Part shown: positions 39,372-49,548 of the stretch, piece after piece
Numbering within the stretch: position 1 is the first letter of the stretch
How the letters are laid out: each line of letters begins with the position of its first letter
DNA from: JASGTU01 sp963821815
GTDB taxonomy: Bacteria > Chloroflexota > Anaerolineae > Caldilineales > Caldilineaceae
Assembly: GCA_963821815.1 (NCBI GenBank)
Contig: CAWGFG010000002.1
Location: 840,297-904,296, forward strand
DNA: 64,000 bases
Direction of reading: 5' to 3'
Made by a program: the position numbers and the translations under genes
Notes under the pieces: model-generated
What the model saw: the letters and a program-made list of their open reading frames with translations, nothing else
Database searches by the model: none
What the model was told of the DNA's origin: nothing

Positions 39372-40475
39372 GTGCGGATAGTTTACATCCTTTTATCGTC
39401 AACCTTCGGTATGCACCAATACACGGCTGACCTTGCGTACAGCGCCGGTCAAGCCGGTCATGAAGTGCATCTTGTAACAACCCAATGTTATGTGGCAGAC
39501 CGGTACAACCCGAATGTACAGGTTCACACGCCCATAACGACTGAGGGGACGGGATTCAATACAAACGGGGTCAGGTCAACGCAGTACAGGGCAGCCTCGC
39601 GAGCCGTCAGGCAGTTGCGGCCGGACGTCGTCCATTTCACAGGCGTCCATCTTTGGAATCCAGGATTGCTGTGGCAGCTCCGTCGCTCAGCGATATCGAC
39701 CGTTCATACGCTGCATGACCTGGATCCACATCCCGGCGTGCGTTTTGGGCCGCTGATACGAAGCTGGAATCGATGTGTAATTCGCTACGCAGACCATATT
39801 TTGGTCCATGGCGAATGCTATCGAAAGCGGCTTACGGCAGAGTTGCGTGATGCGCCAGCCGTGACGGCGATACCATTGGTACATCTGTTCGGCAGCCATG
39901 CAAGCGTCAGGAAATTGGCACAATCGCCGCCTGAAGTCTCGTACGAAAATCAGGCGCTGTTCTTTGGACGGATAGAAAAGTATAAGGGCGTACCCGAATT
40001 GCTGACCGCCGTACAGCAATCGAATGCCGGCGGCACCGGCAAGCGCTTGATACTGGCAGGGCAGGGAGATATTGGCGAAGTGTGGCATGGCGCGGTGCCG
40101 GACGCTGTTGAGTTGCACAACCATCACATCGCAGATGACGAGGCCGTTGAACTCTTTCGGCGATGTAGCGTCGTCGTCCTGCCGTATACAGGAGCAACGC
40201 AGTCTGCCCTGATCGCTGCCGCCTATGCTTTCTCGAAGCCGGTGATTGTGAGTGACAGCGGCGCCTTAGCGGAGTATGTCATACCGCAGGAAACAGGATG
40301 GGTTGTACCGGCTGGAGACACAGATGCGCTGGCGAGCGCCTTGAATGAAGCCCTCTCCTGTCCTGATCGATCGGCACAGCTGGGTAGAGCAGGTCGGCAC
40401 TGGTACGACCAACAAGCCACAAATGCAACTGACAAATTGGGACAACTATACGCACAAGTACATGCCCGCGCATAA
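39372..40475 (+). CDS. Family 4 (GT-B) glycosyltransferase
   Basis: A cytoplasmic GT-B enzyme that adds a sugar to the lipid-linked repeat unit. The GTG at 39372 is preferred because it opens directly on the first Rossmann strand (VRIVYILLSSTFGMHQYTAD). The N-terminal acceptor domain includes LRPDVVHFTGVHLWNPG and TVHTLHDLDPH. The donor domain has ALFFGRIEKYKGVPELL, VELHNHHIADDEAVELF and the E-x7-E region around YAFSKPVIVSDSGALAEYV. About 367 residues, usual for the family, intact. It is the first gene of the plus-strand half of the locus, 41 bases before the sugar-phosphate transferase. Sugar specificity cannot be judged. Confidence 0.85.
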   Translation: MRIVYILLSSTFGMHQYTADLAYSAGQAGHEVHLVTTQCYVADRYNPNVQVHTPITTEGTGFNTNGVRSTQYRAASRAVRQLRPDVVHFTGVHLWNPGLLWQLRRSAISTVHTLHDLDPHPGVRFGPLIRSWNRCVIRYADHILVHGECYRKRLTAELRDAPAVTAIPLVHLFGSHASVRKLAQSPPEVSYENQALFFGRIEKYKGVPELLTAVQQSNAGGTGKRLILAGQGDIGEVWHGAVPDAVELHNHHIADDEAVELFRRCSVVVLPYTGATQSALIAAAYAFSKPVIVSDSGALAEYVIPQETGWVVPAGDTDALASALNEALSCPDRSAQLGRAGRHWYDQQATNATDKLGQLYAQVHARA

Positions 40476-40516
40476 CTGTTAGCAAATCACATCCATCGCA
40501 ACCCTCGGAGCCGAAC

Positions 40517-42008
40517 GTGATCCCCAGCGAAGTCGACAGTTGGATTGACGCACAAACACAGACCATAGAGAATCGGGGCTTGTCCATTGGCCGCATTCCG
40601 TTGCCAAGCATACGGCTGCGCGTCTCTGAACGCAGGCTGTTGCTGGCCTTTATGGATCTGTTACTCATCAATGGTTCCCTTGCGCTGGCGCTTGAATTGC
40701 GCGGGCCGGCAGGTTTACCGCCAGTCTGGAACTTTCCCAAATGGTTTATCACGCTCAGCCTGCTTTGGTTGGCCTGCGCCGTCTTCTTTGACCTATATAA
40801 TCTAGCCAGCGCCTCTAGCCCGTGGGCAATTTTCCAACGAACATTCAGCGCCGCGCTGGCGACGACGGTAGCGTACACATTCATTCCATGGTTCACGCCG
40901 CCGCTTGGCGCGGCGTAGTCAGACATTCCTGTTCGTGGCAATGGCCTGTGTGGGACTGGCGGGTTGGCGCTTTGTGTACGCCCGAGTGTTTGTGCAGCCC
41001 TGGTTCAACCAGCGGGCAATCGTGGTGGGAGCCGGCGCTGCTGCACGTGAACTAGCATCTGCGGTCGAAGTCTGGTGGCGCTCTCCGGACGGCAAGTATA
41101 CCAACTACGAGATCGTGGGGTATATTGACGACAATCCCGCTCTCAAGTACACAGCAATTCAGGGCATACCGGTGTTCGGCGGCTACGAGGCTCTGCTGCC
41201 CATGGCCCAGAAGCTGCAGGCGGATGAGGTGGTGCTGGCCATCACGCACCGGCATGTCATTTCCACGGGTCTCATGGACACGCTAGTCCAGTGCAGCGAA
41301 TCAGGCGTACCTGTCACCACCATGGGCAAATTGTACGAGCGCCTATTCGGTCGCGTGCCGGTTGATCATCTGGGCCGGGATCTGCCTCGCCTGCTCGACA
41401 TGGAGGAGGGTTTCGGCGAGCGAGTTTATCTTGGGCTTGGCCGCATCGGCGATATCATCAGCGGTCTGTTTGGCGTGCTGCTATTAGCGGTTGTCTGTCC
41501 TGTGATCTGGGCGGTAAACCGTTTCACGTCGCCGGGACCACTATTTTACCGACAGACCCGTGTGGGCAAAGGAGGCAAGGATTTTTCGATCATTAAGTTT
41601 CGCACCATGGTGCCGGACGCCGAAAAACATTCCGGCCCGGTGTGGGCCTCTGAAGACGATCCGCGCATCACACCTATGGGAAAGTGGCTGCGCCGCATGC
41701 GGCTGGACGAAGTCCCGCAGATGATCAATGTGCTGCGCGGCGAGATGAGCCTCATTGGACCGCGACCGGAACGTCCGGAGTTCGTGGATGACCTGGCGAA
41801 AGAGTTGCCCTTCTATCGCATCCGTCACAGCATACGTCCGGGCTTAACGGGCTGGGCGCAGGTCCAATACCGCTACGCCAGTTCTCTGGCGGATGTACGG
41901 GAAAAGCTGGAATACGATCTGTACTATGTAAAACACCAGGGCATTGTGCTTGATCTGCAGATTCTGGTGAAAACCGTAGCCGTCGTGCTCCATCTTCGGG
42001 GCACCTAA
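40517..42008 (+). pseudogene. Polyprenyl-phosphate sugar phosphotransferase (WbaP/EpsE-like), single frame change
   Basis: Initiating transferase for exopolysaccharide repeat units, moving a sugar-1-phosphate to undecaprenyl phosphate. The N-terminal part (40517-40915) has membrane helices (LLLAFMDLLLINGSLALAL, WFITLSLLWLACAVFFDLY). One frame change near 40912 leads into QTFLFVAMACVGLAGWRF, a CoA-binding-like domain (RAIVVGAGAAARELASAV, EIVGYIDDNPAL) and the catalytic sugar transferase domain (PLFYRQTRVGKGGKDFSIIK, RRMRLDEVPQMINVLRGEMS, LIGPRPERPEF, RPGLTGWAQVQYRY). All conserved blocks are present to the stop at 42008, so the gene is either very recently broken or the change is a sequencing error. 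Next to the Wzz-kinase genes this is the likely first step of the pathway. Confidence 0.85.
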
Positions 42009-42011
42009 TTT

Positions 42012-42269
42012 GTGAGTTCGATTCTCTTTCTGACCCAGGTGCTTCCCTATCCCCTCGACGCAGGCCCGAAAATTCGGGCCTATTATGTCCTGCGCTCTCT
42101 CGCCCAGAAACATGATGTAACGCTTGTATCCTTCGTACGCGAGGAGGATGGGCAGGCGCATGTGGAACACTTGCGGGAGTTTTGCGCTGCGGTGCATACC
42201 GCTCCTATGGTCCGTTCGATGGGTCGTACTGCCTGGGCAGCCGCTTCGTCACTATGGAGTGACCAATGA
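42012..42269 (+). pseudogene. N-terminal fragment of a GT-B glycosyltransferase
   Basis: Only 85 residues: SSILFLTQVLPYPLDAGPKI, RAYYVLRSLAQKHDVTLVSF and AVHTAPMVRSMGRTAWAA. This is the typical start of a family 4 enzyme found in such loci, normally about 400 residues. The open frame ends at 42269, and the family 2 gene starts 23 bases later. The remaining donor domain is therefore deleted. The GTG start lies three bases after the previous stop. Confidence 0.75.
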
Positions 42270-42291
42270 TACATAGATACATCCACTTAAA

Positions 42292-43523
42292 GTGCTACGC
42301 CATCAACTGCAGACAAGTGCGATAGTGGCGCTCTTGCTCCTTATTTACTACACTATTGTAGGATGGACAGCCGGCGGTCTGGCTTATCTATATTTTCTGC
42401 TGTTAGTTGGACGTCCATCATCTGAATCCCGTTGTCAACATGAACACTCCAAAATCCGGTATGCAATAGCTATTCCAGCACATAATGAAGTAACCGTTAT
42501 CGGCGATACAGTTAAACAACTCCGCCGTCTGAGCTATCCGAAGGATATGTACGATATACATGTGGTTGCTGACCACTGTACGGATGATACGGCTGAAGTC
42601 GCAAAAGCAGCTGGTGTAATCGTGCATGTTCGTGAGTGTGAACCGTGCGGACGCAAAGGATTTGCCCTGACTTGGCTAGTAGCCCGTCTTCTAGCGGACG
42701 AACGCCACTATGACATTGTCTGTGTGTTTGATGCCGATAGCCTTGTTGATGAGACCTTCTTGTTGTCTGCTTCGAAGCTGCTTGCCTCCGGTGCGGAAGT
42801 GATCCAGGGTCACCACGTTATAAGTAACCCTAGAAACGATCGGTTTAGTGCCCTGGCGGATGCTGACATGAGACTGAATAACCGTATCAGAAATCAAGCT
42901 AAGGAAAATCTCGGTTTCTCTGCCCGTTTGATGGGTGATGCAATGTGTTTCCGCAGAGAAATACTGGAGGCATATCCATGGGGGGGCCAAGATTCGCTAA
43001 CCGAGGATAGGGATTATGGAATAGATTTGGTCACACGTGGAGTTAAAATCCGATATACGCCCGATGCCGTCTCTTACGGACAGGCCGCCGGATCATGGAA
43101 AGATGCCACATCGCAACGTGCACGCTGGTATGCTGGTGCGTCTACTTTGAGGAAGAAGTATCTTGGCGCGTTATGCAGACAGGAATTGCGTTCGAGAAAG
43201 GGTATGCACTGGATAAGGTGCTGGAACTCTCATTGCCATCGTATTCATGGGTTACATTGCTGTCCTTCCTGCTTCTGATTTCACAGCTTGCCAGTGGGCG
43301 GATCAGAAGCCCGATGTGTAGTGGCGGAGCAAAGTCGCCCTTGGGTTTGGCAGTGCTGGCTGGACTGTTTCCTTTTGCTTCACTACTCTTAACAAAGGCT
43401 CCTGCATATGGATATTTGGCCATGTTGTCAGGCCCGTTCTACCTTGCATGGCGAATTTGGATACCCATTCGATCGACCCTTATGGGCGGCAGAGTTAACT
43501 GGGTCAAGACGCCGCGCAGATGA
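42292..43523 (+). pseudogene. Membrane family 2 glycosyltransferase (processive or N-acetylglucosaminyltransferase-like), one frame change
   Basis: An N-terminal membrane helix (SAIVALLLLIYYTIVGWTAG) is followed by a GT-A domain: IRYAIAIPAHNEVTVIGDTV, VVADHCTDDTAEVAKAAG, the DxD motif in CVFDADSLVDETFLL, VIQGHHVISNPRNDRF, DSLTEDRDYGIDLV and the Q-x-x-R-W box in SQRARWYAG. A frame change near 43150-43170 joins to KGYALDKVLELSLPSYSWVT and further membrane helices (LAVLAGLFPFASLLL, YLAMLSGPFYLAWRIWI), ending at 43523. The domain order is that of family 2 enzymes with hyaluronan-synthase-like topology. All key residues are present, so it may be functional if the break is an error. It lies 88 bases before wecB. 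Confidence 0.78.
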
Positions 43524-43610
43524 CAGAATTTTTTTGACTTTTTTTCATCCCGCACTAGGCAATTGTGAAGCGATGACGAAAACAATTGGCATTTGGAACC
43601 TAACTCAATA

Positions 43611-44777
43611 ATGATAGACAAACGCTGTCGTGTGTTGGTTGTATTTGGCACCAGACCGGAAGCCATCAAGATGGCGCCCGTAATTGCAGAATTAGCGTCG
43701 CGTCCCGCAGACTTTGAAGTAGTAACCTGTGCGACTTCGCAGCACAGAGAGATGCTGGACCAGACACTGCGGATATTTGGTATTGTCCCGGACATCGATC
43801 TGAACCTGATGCAACCCAACCAAACGTTGTCAGGTCTTAGCTCTCACATTTTGGAAAATATCGATCCTGTACTGGTTGAAAAGGAACCAAACTGGGTTCT
43901 AGTACAGGGCGATACGACGACTGTTATGATGACGGCATTGGCTGCTCAACACAGAAAGATCCATGTGGGACATGTTGAGGCAGGACTGCGAACTTACGAT
44001 CGATCCAATCCGTTTCCCGAGGAAATGAACCGGGTCGTAACTGACCACGTTAGTGATTTGCTGTTTGCACCAACGCCAAAGGCGAAAATGAACCTCCTTC
44101 AAGAAGGTATTGATCCGGATAAAGTTGAGGTTACTGGCAACACAGGCATTGATGCACTTCTGTCAGTCGCGTCACGTTCGTGGGATCCTCCGCCGGACAG
44201 TGCGTGTTTCGGATTGCCGCGGGACAAGAAGTGGATGGTGGTGACAGCGCACCGACGGGAAAATCACGGGAAACCACTTGAGGATATCTGTTCTGCATTG
44301 CGTAAAATAGCAGAAGAACGCTGCGGTGAACTAGAAATTTTCTATCCCGTTCATCGCAATCCCAATGTGCTAATACCAGTACAGACCATGTTGGCGGATA
44401 TCCCTGGGATAACGCTATTACCAACGATAGACTATCAGAAAATGGTGTACTTATTGCGTAACTGCACTATAGTACTAACCGACTCGGGCGGGCTGCAGGA
44501 AGAATGTCCTTCGTTGAAAAAACCCGTGCTGGTGCTTCGGGAAACCACAGAACGCCCTGAAGCGGTCGAAGCCGGAGCAGCAAAAGTAGTGGGTACAAAT
44601 CCAGCCGACATTATCGCAGCCGTCAGCCAACTTCTTGATAATGACGACTACTATTCAAGCATGCAGATCGAAAACAGCCCCTATGGTGATGGTCGAGCTG
44701 CGATTCGTATTGCCGATATGCTGATAGCTGAGAATAAGAGATCAAGTGGAGTACATTTGGAAGCTCCAGTAGAGTAA
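43611..44777 (+). CDS. wecB: UDP-N-acetylglucosamine 2-epimerase (non-hydrolysing)
   Basis: 388 residues, intact. It interconverts UDP-GlcNAc and UDP-ManNAc, giving ManNAc units to the exopolysaccharide. The ATG at 43611 opens on VLVVFGTRPEAIKMAPVI, the family signature. Other hallmarks are VLVQGDTTTVMMTALAA, HVGHVEAGLRTYDRSNPFPEE, NRVVTDHVSDLLFAPT, VTAHRRENHGKPL and TDSGGLQEECPSLKKPVL. Catalytic acidic residues and the HRRENxG loop are present. It follows the membrane glycosyltransferase gene on the same strand. A 190-base gap then separates it from the propeller gene, so it probably ends this transcription unit. Confidence 0.93.
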   Translation: MIDKRCRVLVVFGTRPEAIKMAPVIAELASRPADFEVVTCATSQHREMLDQTLRIFGIVPDIDLNLMQPNQTLSGLSSHILENIDPVLVEKEPNWVLVQGDTTTVMMTALAAQHRKIHVGHVEAGLRTYDRSNPFPEEMNRVVTDHVSDLLFAPTPKAKMNLLQEGIDPDKVEVTGNTGIDALLSVASRSWDPPPDSACFGLPRDKKWMVVTAHRRENHGKPLEDICSALRKIAEERCGELEIFYPVHRNPNVLIPVQTMLADIPGITLLPTIDYQKMVYLLRNCTIVLTDSGGLQEECPSLKKPVLVLRETTERPEAVEAGAAKVVGTNPADIIAAVSQLLDNDDYYSSMQIENSPYGDGRAAIRIADMLIAENKRSSGVHLEAPVE

Positions 44778-44963
44778 TAATGAACTTGGAAATAAACGCC
44801 AAGAAATGTTACCACTTTAAATAAATGTAAAGCCGGATAAGTTATAGCAGGGCATCTATCGCCACTGTTAAGCTTCGAGCGCCCGCAAGTATTTGCGCTA
44901 ACACCATGTATACTTAATTTCTTTAGTTCTTTTATTACGTTACTAACACAAACCGCCTCAGAT

Positions 44964-47270
44964 ATGGCCGACCAAATTCCCAGCAACGTATGCAGCTACC
45001 TCGGTCTTTTTGACGACCGCTCGTTGGTGCGCGCACTGCCCACGCAATCGCATCGCTGCTACCGTTTAGCCTCCGTCACCGCGCCGGATCTGCAACATCA
45101 GTCAAAGTATTGCTTAAGCGGTGACTTCGCCAACTGCCCCATCTATCAGGACCCGGCGCCGCCGCCCGCTTTGACCGCACAGATGGCTGCCGCCGACGAG
45201 GGCGGCAAGCGCAGCGGGTGGTGGGCCATCTTCCTGGCCGGCATTCTGTTGGCCGTGGTCGCGGCCGTCGTCTCCTTCTATGTTTGGGACTATTTGAATA
45301 TCCCTGGCGACGATGGGACCCCAGCCAGTGCTGCAGCGCCTACTTTATTGTCAAACCCGTTGCCCACAGAGACGCCACAGTCAGCGACCGAGACCCCCAC
45401 ACCAATCGAACTTAATAGAGGCATCCTCACGCCGACACCTGTGGAAGGCGGACGTTCATTCTCCATAAAGCCGGCAGCCGGCGACGTGGGCTGGTGGAGC
45501 GAGGACCGGGGCCAACGGGGCAACATCGGCGATTCTTTCCTCTATGTCGGAACGAGCGACGGGCAGAATCTGCTCTCCGCTGTGCGTTTTGATCTGCGCC
45601 GTATCGCACGCGGCGCGGATATTCTAGGCGCCGACCTGGTACTCACCGGCCTGCGGGACGAACGCGTCGATGTAGACCCCGATGCCGTCTGGCTGATCCA
45701 GCTGATCCCGGAAGGTGATCTACCCGAGTTCTACCGCTCAGACTATGAAACCATGCTCGATGTGAACGCGCCTGTGTCACTGCCGCCGCTCCACGCGAAT
45801 GAACTCTCGCTGGACGAACCTGTCGTGCTTCAACTCGATGAAACAGTTCGCAACTGGATGGAACAGTTGCTCATCGACGGTGAAACAGGCATTATCGCCA
45901 AGATCCAAGCCTGGAACAATACCGACAATGATCTGTTTGCCTGGGACAGCGGTACAGGGCCGGAATCGGACGGTTTTGCGCCGGAACTTATGGTCAACGT
46001 GGGTCCGCCACCGCCCACGCCACCGCCGACAGCAACCCGACCGTTCATCATCGCCACGCTGACAACTGAGCCTGAGAACCTCATGACGGCACTGGCCGTG
46101 GCAGCGACTGCGACCGAAATGGCGACAACAGTAGGCACCTATACGCCTGTTCCCTATGCCATCATCACGCCCACGCCCTATCCGGAAAACATGGCCACGC
46201 AGCAGGCAGTGGCCATAGAACAAGGTCTGCCGCCCATCGTGCTGCCAACCACGGCGCCAGCGGATGATGCGGAAGCCACGGAAATGGCCATGTACCCTAC
46301 CCTAGTGGCGTTGACGACCGGCACCTTCACGCCCACGCCCACGGAGTGGGTCACGCCCATCGTCGTCCTGCCGTCGCCCCCTGCCGCCAACATCGCAACC
46401 CAGGCTGCGCGCTCGGTAGAAGCGACGGTTCAAGCAGCCGATGCGCTGCGCGCCACACCGACACCGCTGCCCTACAACGCGGTGGTGGCGCAATACGTGT
46501 TTGCCACGCCCACGTTGGGCAACGCGGAAACGGCCATCGCGCAGGCGCCGCTAGCCACCGCGCAGGCCATCGTCAACGGGACGCCTACACCGCTGTCCTG
46601 GTATGACATTGTGATCACGGCCTCGCCGACGCCTTCGCCTACGGAGGTGCCGCTGCTACTCGACAGTACGGTCACGCCGTCGCCTACGCCGACAGAGCCG
46701 CCAGGTGTCCTGCCCGACAGCGTCATCGGCAAGATTCTCTTCAAATCGGATCGGGGCGCTAAGGACGCCACCTATCTGTTGGACCCGGAGACCGGCGCCG
46801 TGGAACTGGTGACGCGGGAATGGGTCTATACGCTGGCGCGGGAGCAGCTCACGCTGTCGCCGGACGGCAAGAACTTCGCCTATGTGGCGGACCTGGGGCG
46901 AGGCAACCAGATCTACGTAGATGAACTGGAATATGGCCGCACCCAGCTCATTACGGCCGGCATGAAAGGTTCCAATTACGATCCAGCTTGGTCGCCTGAC
47001 GGAGATCGTTTGGCCTTCGCGAGTACGCATTCGGGCAATGACGAGATCTATGTGGTACGATGGGAAAATGGCGAACCGGTGCAACTGACGCATAATGAGT
47101 GGGAGTGGGACAAGCATCCCTCCTGGTCGCCTGACGGCAGCCAAATCGTCTTCTTTTCCAACCGCGATTCCGGACGACGCCAGCTTTGGATCATGGACGC
47201 GGATGGAAGCAACCAACGCAATCTGAGCAACAATGAGTTTGAGGACTGGGATCCCATTTGGGTACGCTAG
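44964..47270 (+). CDS. Single-pass membrane protein: Cys-rich N terminus, DNRLRE-like domain, Pro/Thr stalk, TolB-like propeller
   Basis: 768 residues, intact. The first 80 hold a Cys cluster (NVCSYLGLFDDRS, HRCYRLAS, KYCLSGDFANCPIY), presumably cytoplasmic and metal-binding. One membrane helix follows (WWAIFLAGILLAVVAAVVSF, about 86-105). Outside, a jelly-roll of the DNRLRE kind (residues about 165-350: LLSAVRFDLRRIARGADIL, VRNWMEQLLIDGETGIIA) is followed by a low-complexity Pro/Thr stalk (about 350-590), and the C-terminal 180 residues form PD40 propeller blades (LSPDGKNFAYVADLG, WSPDGDRLAFASTHSG, WSPDGSQIVFFSNRDSG). This layout is common in Chloroflexota. Lying before the Wzz-kinase gene, it may sense or scaffold glycan export. 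Function is not known. Confidence 0.85.
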   Translation: MADQIPSNVCSYLGLFDDRSLVRALPTQSHRCYRLASVTAPDLQHQSKYCLSGDFANCPIYQDPAPPPALTAQMAAADEGGKRSGWWAIFLAGILLAVVAAVVSFYVWDYLNIPGDDGTPASAAAPTLLSNPLPTETPQSATETPTPIELNRGILTPTPVEGGRSFSIKPAAGDVGWWSEDRGQRGNIGDSFLYVGTSDGQNLLSAVRFDLRRIARGADILGADLVLTGLRDERVDVDPDAVWLIQLIPEGDLPEFYRSDYETMLDVNAPVSLPPLHANELSLDEPVVLQLDETVRNWMEQLLIDGETGIIAKIQAWNNTDNDLFAWDSGTGPESDGFAPELMVNVGPPPPTPPPTATRPFIIATLTTEPENLMTALAVAATATEMATTVGTYTPVPYAIITPTPYPENMATQQAVAIEQGLPPIVLPTTAPADDAEATEMAMYPTLVALTTGTFTPTPTEWVTPIVVLPSPPAANIATQAARSVEATVQAADALRATPTPLPYNAVVAQYVFATPTLGNAETAIAQAPLATAQAIVNGTPTPLSWYDIVITASPTPSPTEVPLLLDSTVTPSPTPTEPPGVLPDSVIGKILFKSDRGAKDATYLLDPETGAVELVTREWVYTLAREQLTLSPDGKNFAYVADLGRGNQIYVDELEYGRTQLITAGMKGSNYDPAWSPDGDRLAFASTHSGNDEIYVVRWENGEPVQLTHNEWEWDKHPSWSPDGSQIVFFSNRDSGRRQLWIMDADGSNQRNLSNNEFEDWDPIWVR

Positions 47271-47323
47271 GTGACACACACCTGGTGGCAACGGTCCTCG
47301 GAGAATCGGTGAGATAGCAGTCC

Positions 47324-49024
47324 ATGGAAACAACGGAACTTCGAGAATACATTATCCCGCTGCGTCGCTGGTGGTGGCTCATTCTGGCCTCCACCTTGTT
47401 GGCCGCGGTCTCCAGTGCTATCGTCACCTATTCGCAGCCGCCGCTTTACCAATCCCGCACCACCATCATGGTCGGCTCGACCATCAACGATCCCAATCCG
47501 GACAGCAGCCAGATTTGGATGTCGGAGCAGCTGCTCACTATGTATGCGGATATGATCAACCGGGACTCCGTGCGGCAGGGGACCATGGAGGCGCTGGGCA
47601 TCAGCGGACTCCCTGGCTACTCTACGAAGATCGTGCCTAATACCCAGTTTATGGACATCACCGTCATTGACACGGACCCGGTTCGGGCGCAGGCGGTGGC
47701 CGATGAACTGGTCCAGCAGCTCATTTTGCGCAGCCCTGCCGGCCAGGAGGAACAGGACCGCCAGGAATTCGTCTACGAGCAGTTGGATGAACTGGAAGCC
47801 AACATTCGAGCCACCAAGGATGAAGTCACCAAATTGGAGTCGGAGCTGGCAGCCATGCTCAGTGCGCGCCAGATCGCGGATACGCAGAACCAGATCAACG
47901 CGCTCAACCAGAAACTGCTTACGCTGCAAGGCAATTATGCGTCGCTGCTTTCCACCACGCAACGGGGTGCCACCAACAACATCACCGTGGTGGAGCCGGC
48001 AAACCTCCCGTCGTCGCCCATGTCGTCCAAGCTGATCAACAATATTCTGCTGGCGGCTGCCATTGGCTTTATGTTGGGCGCAGGCGCCGCCTACCTGCTG
48101 GAATATATGGACGACACGATCAAGAACCCTGAGGACGTACAGAGCGCCATCGGGGAAGTCACGCTGGGCGCTGTCCCGGAGCTTTCTGCCAAGGATCTCA
48201 GGGCTGGCGACCTGATCATGGTCAACCATCCACAGTCGCCGCCTGCAGAAGCGTACCGGATTTTACGCACGAATTTGCAGTTTGCCTCCATCGATAAGCC
48301 GGTAAAGACGTTGCTCGTCACGAGCCCGGACGCCAGTGAAGGGAAGTCGCTGACCGCCGGCAACCTGGCGGTTTCCCTGGCGCAGAGCGGCAAGCGCGTC
48401 GTCGTGCTGGACTGCGATATGCACCGGCCGCGCCAACACCGCGTCTTCAACACCGTAAACAACGTGGGCGTCACGACAGCCCTGCTAGACGAAAATGCAG
48501 ACCCCACGCGCTACCTGCAGCGAACCGATGACCCCAACCTGAAGATCATGACAACCGGACCGCTGCCACCCAATTCGGCCGAGCTTCTCGGCTCGCAGCG
48601 CATGAAGAACCTGCTCAAGACATTGGGTGAACAGGCCGACTACATCATTGTGGACAGCCCGCCTGTACTGGCGTTGTCAGACGCGCCCGTGCTGGCCACG
48701 CAGGTAGATGGGACGCTGCTGGTTATTCTTTCCGGCAAGACACGCGAAGAAGGGCTCAAGCGCGCCGCGGCAGTTCTGTCACAAGTGAATGCCCATGTGG
48801 TGGGTGTACTGCTCAACCGCCTGTCATCGCGACGAGGCAGCGGATACAATTATTATTACCGCTATTATTCAAAGCGCTACAACAGTAAGTATTATCGCCG
48901 CGAGGACGGCGGCGAGATGCCTTCGCTGCCGCCGGTCATGGCCCACAGCACCAACGGCAACCATTCTAATGGCTCCGGCGTCACAGAAGTTACCGGCGAA
49001 TCAACCCAAAGACAAGCATCCTAA
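47324..49024 (+). CDS. Polysaccharide co-polymerase with BY-kinase domain (Wzc/CpsCD-like)
   Basis: 566 residues, intact. Residues about 7-35 and 228-252 are the two membrane helices of a Wzz domain enclosing an extracytoplasmic coiled-coil segment (LEANIRATKDEVTKLESEL). The cytoplasmic tyrosine kinase has Walker A SPDASEGKSLTAGNLAVSLA (near 333), Walker A' VVVLDCDMHRPRQH and Walker B YIIVDSPPVLALSDA. The C terminus is a Tyr cluster, YNYYYRYYSKRYNSKYYRR, for autophosphorylation. It controls polymer length and export. The phosphatase gene follows after 12 bases, forming the usual kinase/phosphatase control pair. The gene starts with ATG at 47324 after a gap of 53 bases from the propeller gene, so co-transcription is likely. 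Confidence 0.92.
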   Translation: METTELREYIIPLRRWWWLILASTLLAAVSSAIVTYSQPPLYQSRTTIMVGSTINDPNPDSSQIWMSEQLLTMYADMINRDSVRQGTMEALGISGLPGYSTKIVPNTQFMDITVIDTDPVRAQAVADELVQQLILRSPAGQEEQDRQEFVYEQLDELEANIRATKDEVTKLESELAAMLSARQIADTQNQINALNQKLLTLQGNYASLLSTTQRGATNNITVVEPANLPSSPMSSKLINNILLAAAIGFMLGAGAAYLLEYMDDTIKNPEDVQSAIGEVTLGAVPELSAKDLRAGDLIMVNHPQSPPAEAYRILRTNLQFASIDKPVKTLLVTSPDASEGKSLTAGNLAVSLAQSGKRVVVLDCDMHRPRQHRVFNTVNNVGVTTALLDENADPTRYLQRTDDPNLKIMTTGPLPPNSAELLGSQRMKNLLKTLGEQADYIIVDSPPVLALSDAPVLATQVDGTLLVILSGKTREEGLKRAAAVLSQVNAHVVGVLLNRLSSRRGSGYNYYYRYYSKRYNSKYYRREDGGEMPSLPPVMAHSTNGNHSNGSGVTEVTGESTQRQAS

Positions 49025-49036
49025 CAGAACATTGCC

Positions 49037-49504
49037 ATGAAGCATGTACTCGTCCTATGCACGGCGAATGTCTGTCGCTCTCCTATGGTGGCTGGGCTGT
49101 TGCGCGCCAGATTTGCGCGTAACGGCTTGAACAGGACAATTGAGGTGGGCTCTGCCGGCATCTATCCCCTGACGGGCGAACCAGCCGATTCCGTGGTCGT
49201 GGAACTGATGAAAGAACGTGGCATTGACATCAGCGCACATCGCTCCACTGGCTTTACGGCAAGAGACCTGGCGGACGTGGACTGGATCCTCGTGACCGAG
49301 GAACAACATCGTCAGGCCGTCTTTCATCGCGCGCCGCAACATCTCTACAAGGTGTGGCTCCTCACCGAAATCGTTCGCGGCACAGGCGACATCGACGACC
49401 CGTACGGCGAGGGTCGTCCAGCCTATGTGAAGGTCTTGGACCAGGTGGAGTCGATTCTGGAGGAGGGATGGCCAACGGTGTTGCGGCACCTGGAACTGGC
49501 TTGA
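49037..49504 (+). CDS. Low-molecular-weight protein-tyrosine phosphatase
   Basis: 155 residues, intact. The P-loop CTANVCRS (from residue 8, with catalytic Cys and Arg) and the acid loop DIDDPYGEG near the C terminus are both complete, as in Wzb/Ptp enzymes. It would dephosphorylate the Tyr cluster of the kinase encoded 12 bases upstream and so cycle the export machinery. The length is typical. It is the last plus-strand gene of the cluster and converges with the glycoside-hydrolase-like gene. Confidence 0.93.
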   Translation: MKHVLVLCTANVCRSPMVAGLLRARFARNGLNRTIEVGSAGIYPLTGEPADSVVVELMKERGIDISAHRSTGFTARDLADVDWILVTEEQHRQAVFHRAPQHLYKVWLLTEIVRGTGDIDDPYGEGRPAYVKVLDQVESILEEGWPTVLRHLELA

Positions 49505-49548
49505 GCCTACCCCTATAACCTTTCCCCATTATGCCTGATGGAAACCGG

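Noticed and set aside
45900..46750. Low-complexity Pro/Thr-rich DNA considered as non-coding repeat
   Set aside because: It is in frame within an intact 768-residue protein and is a typical stalk.
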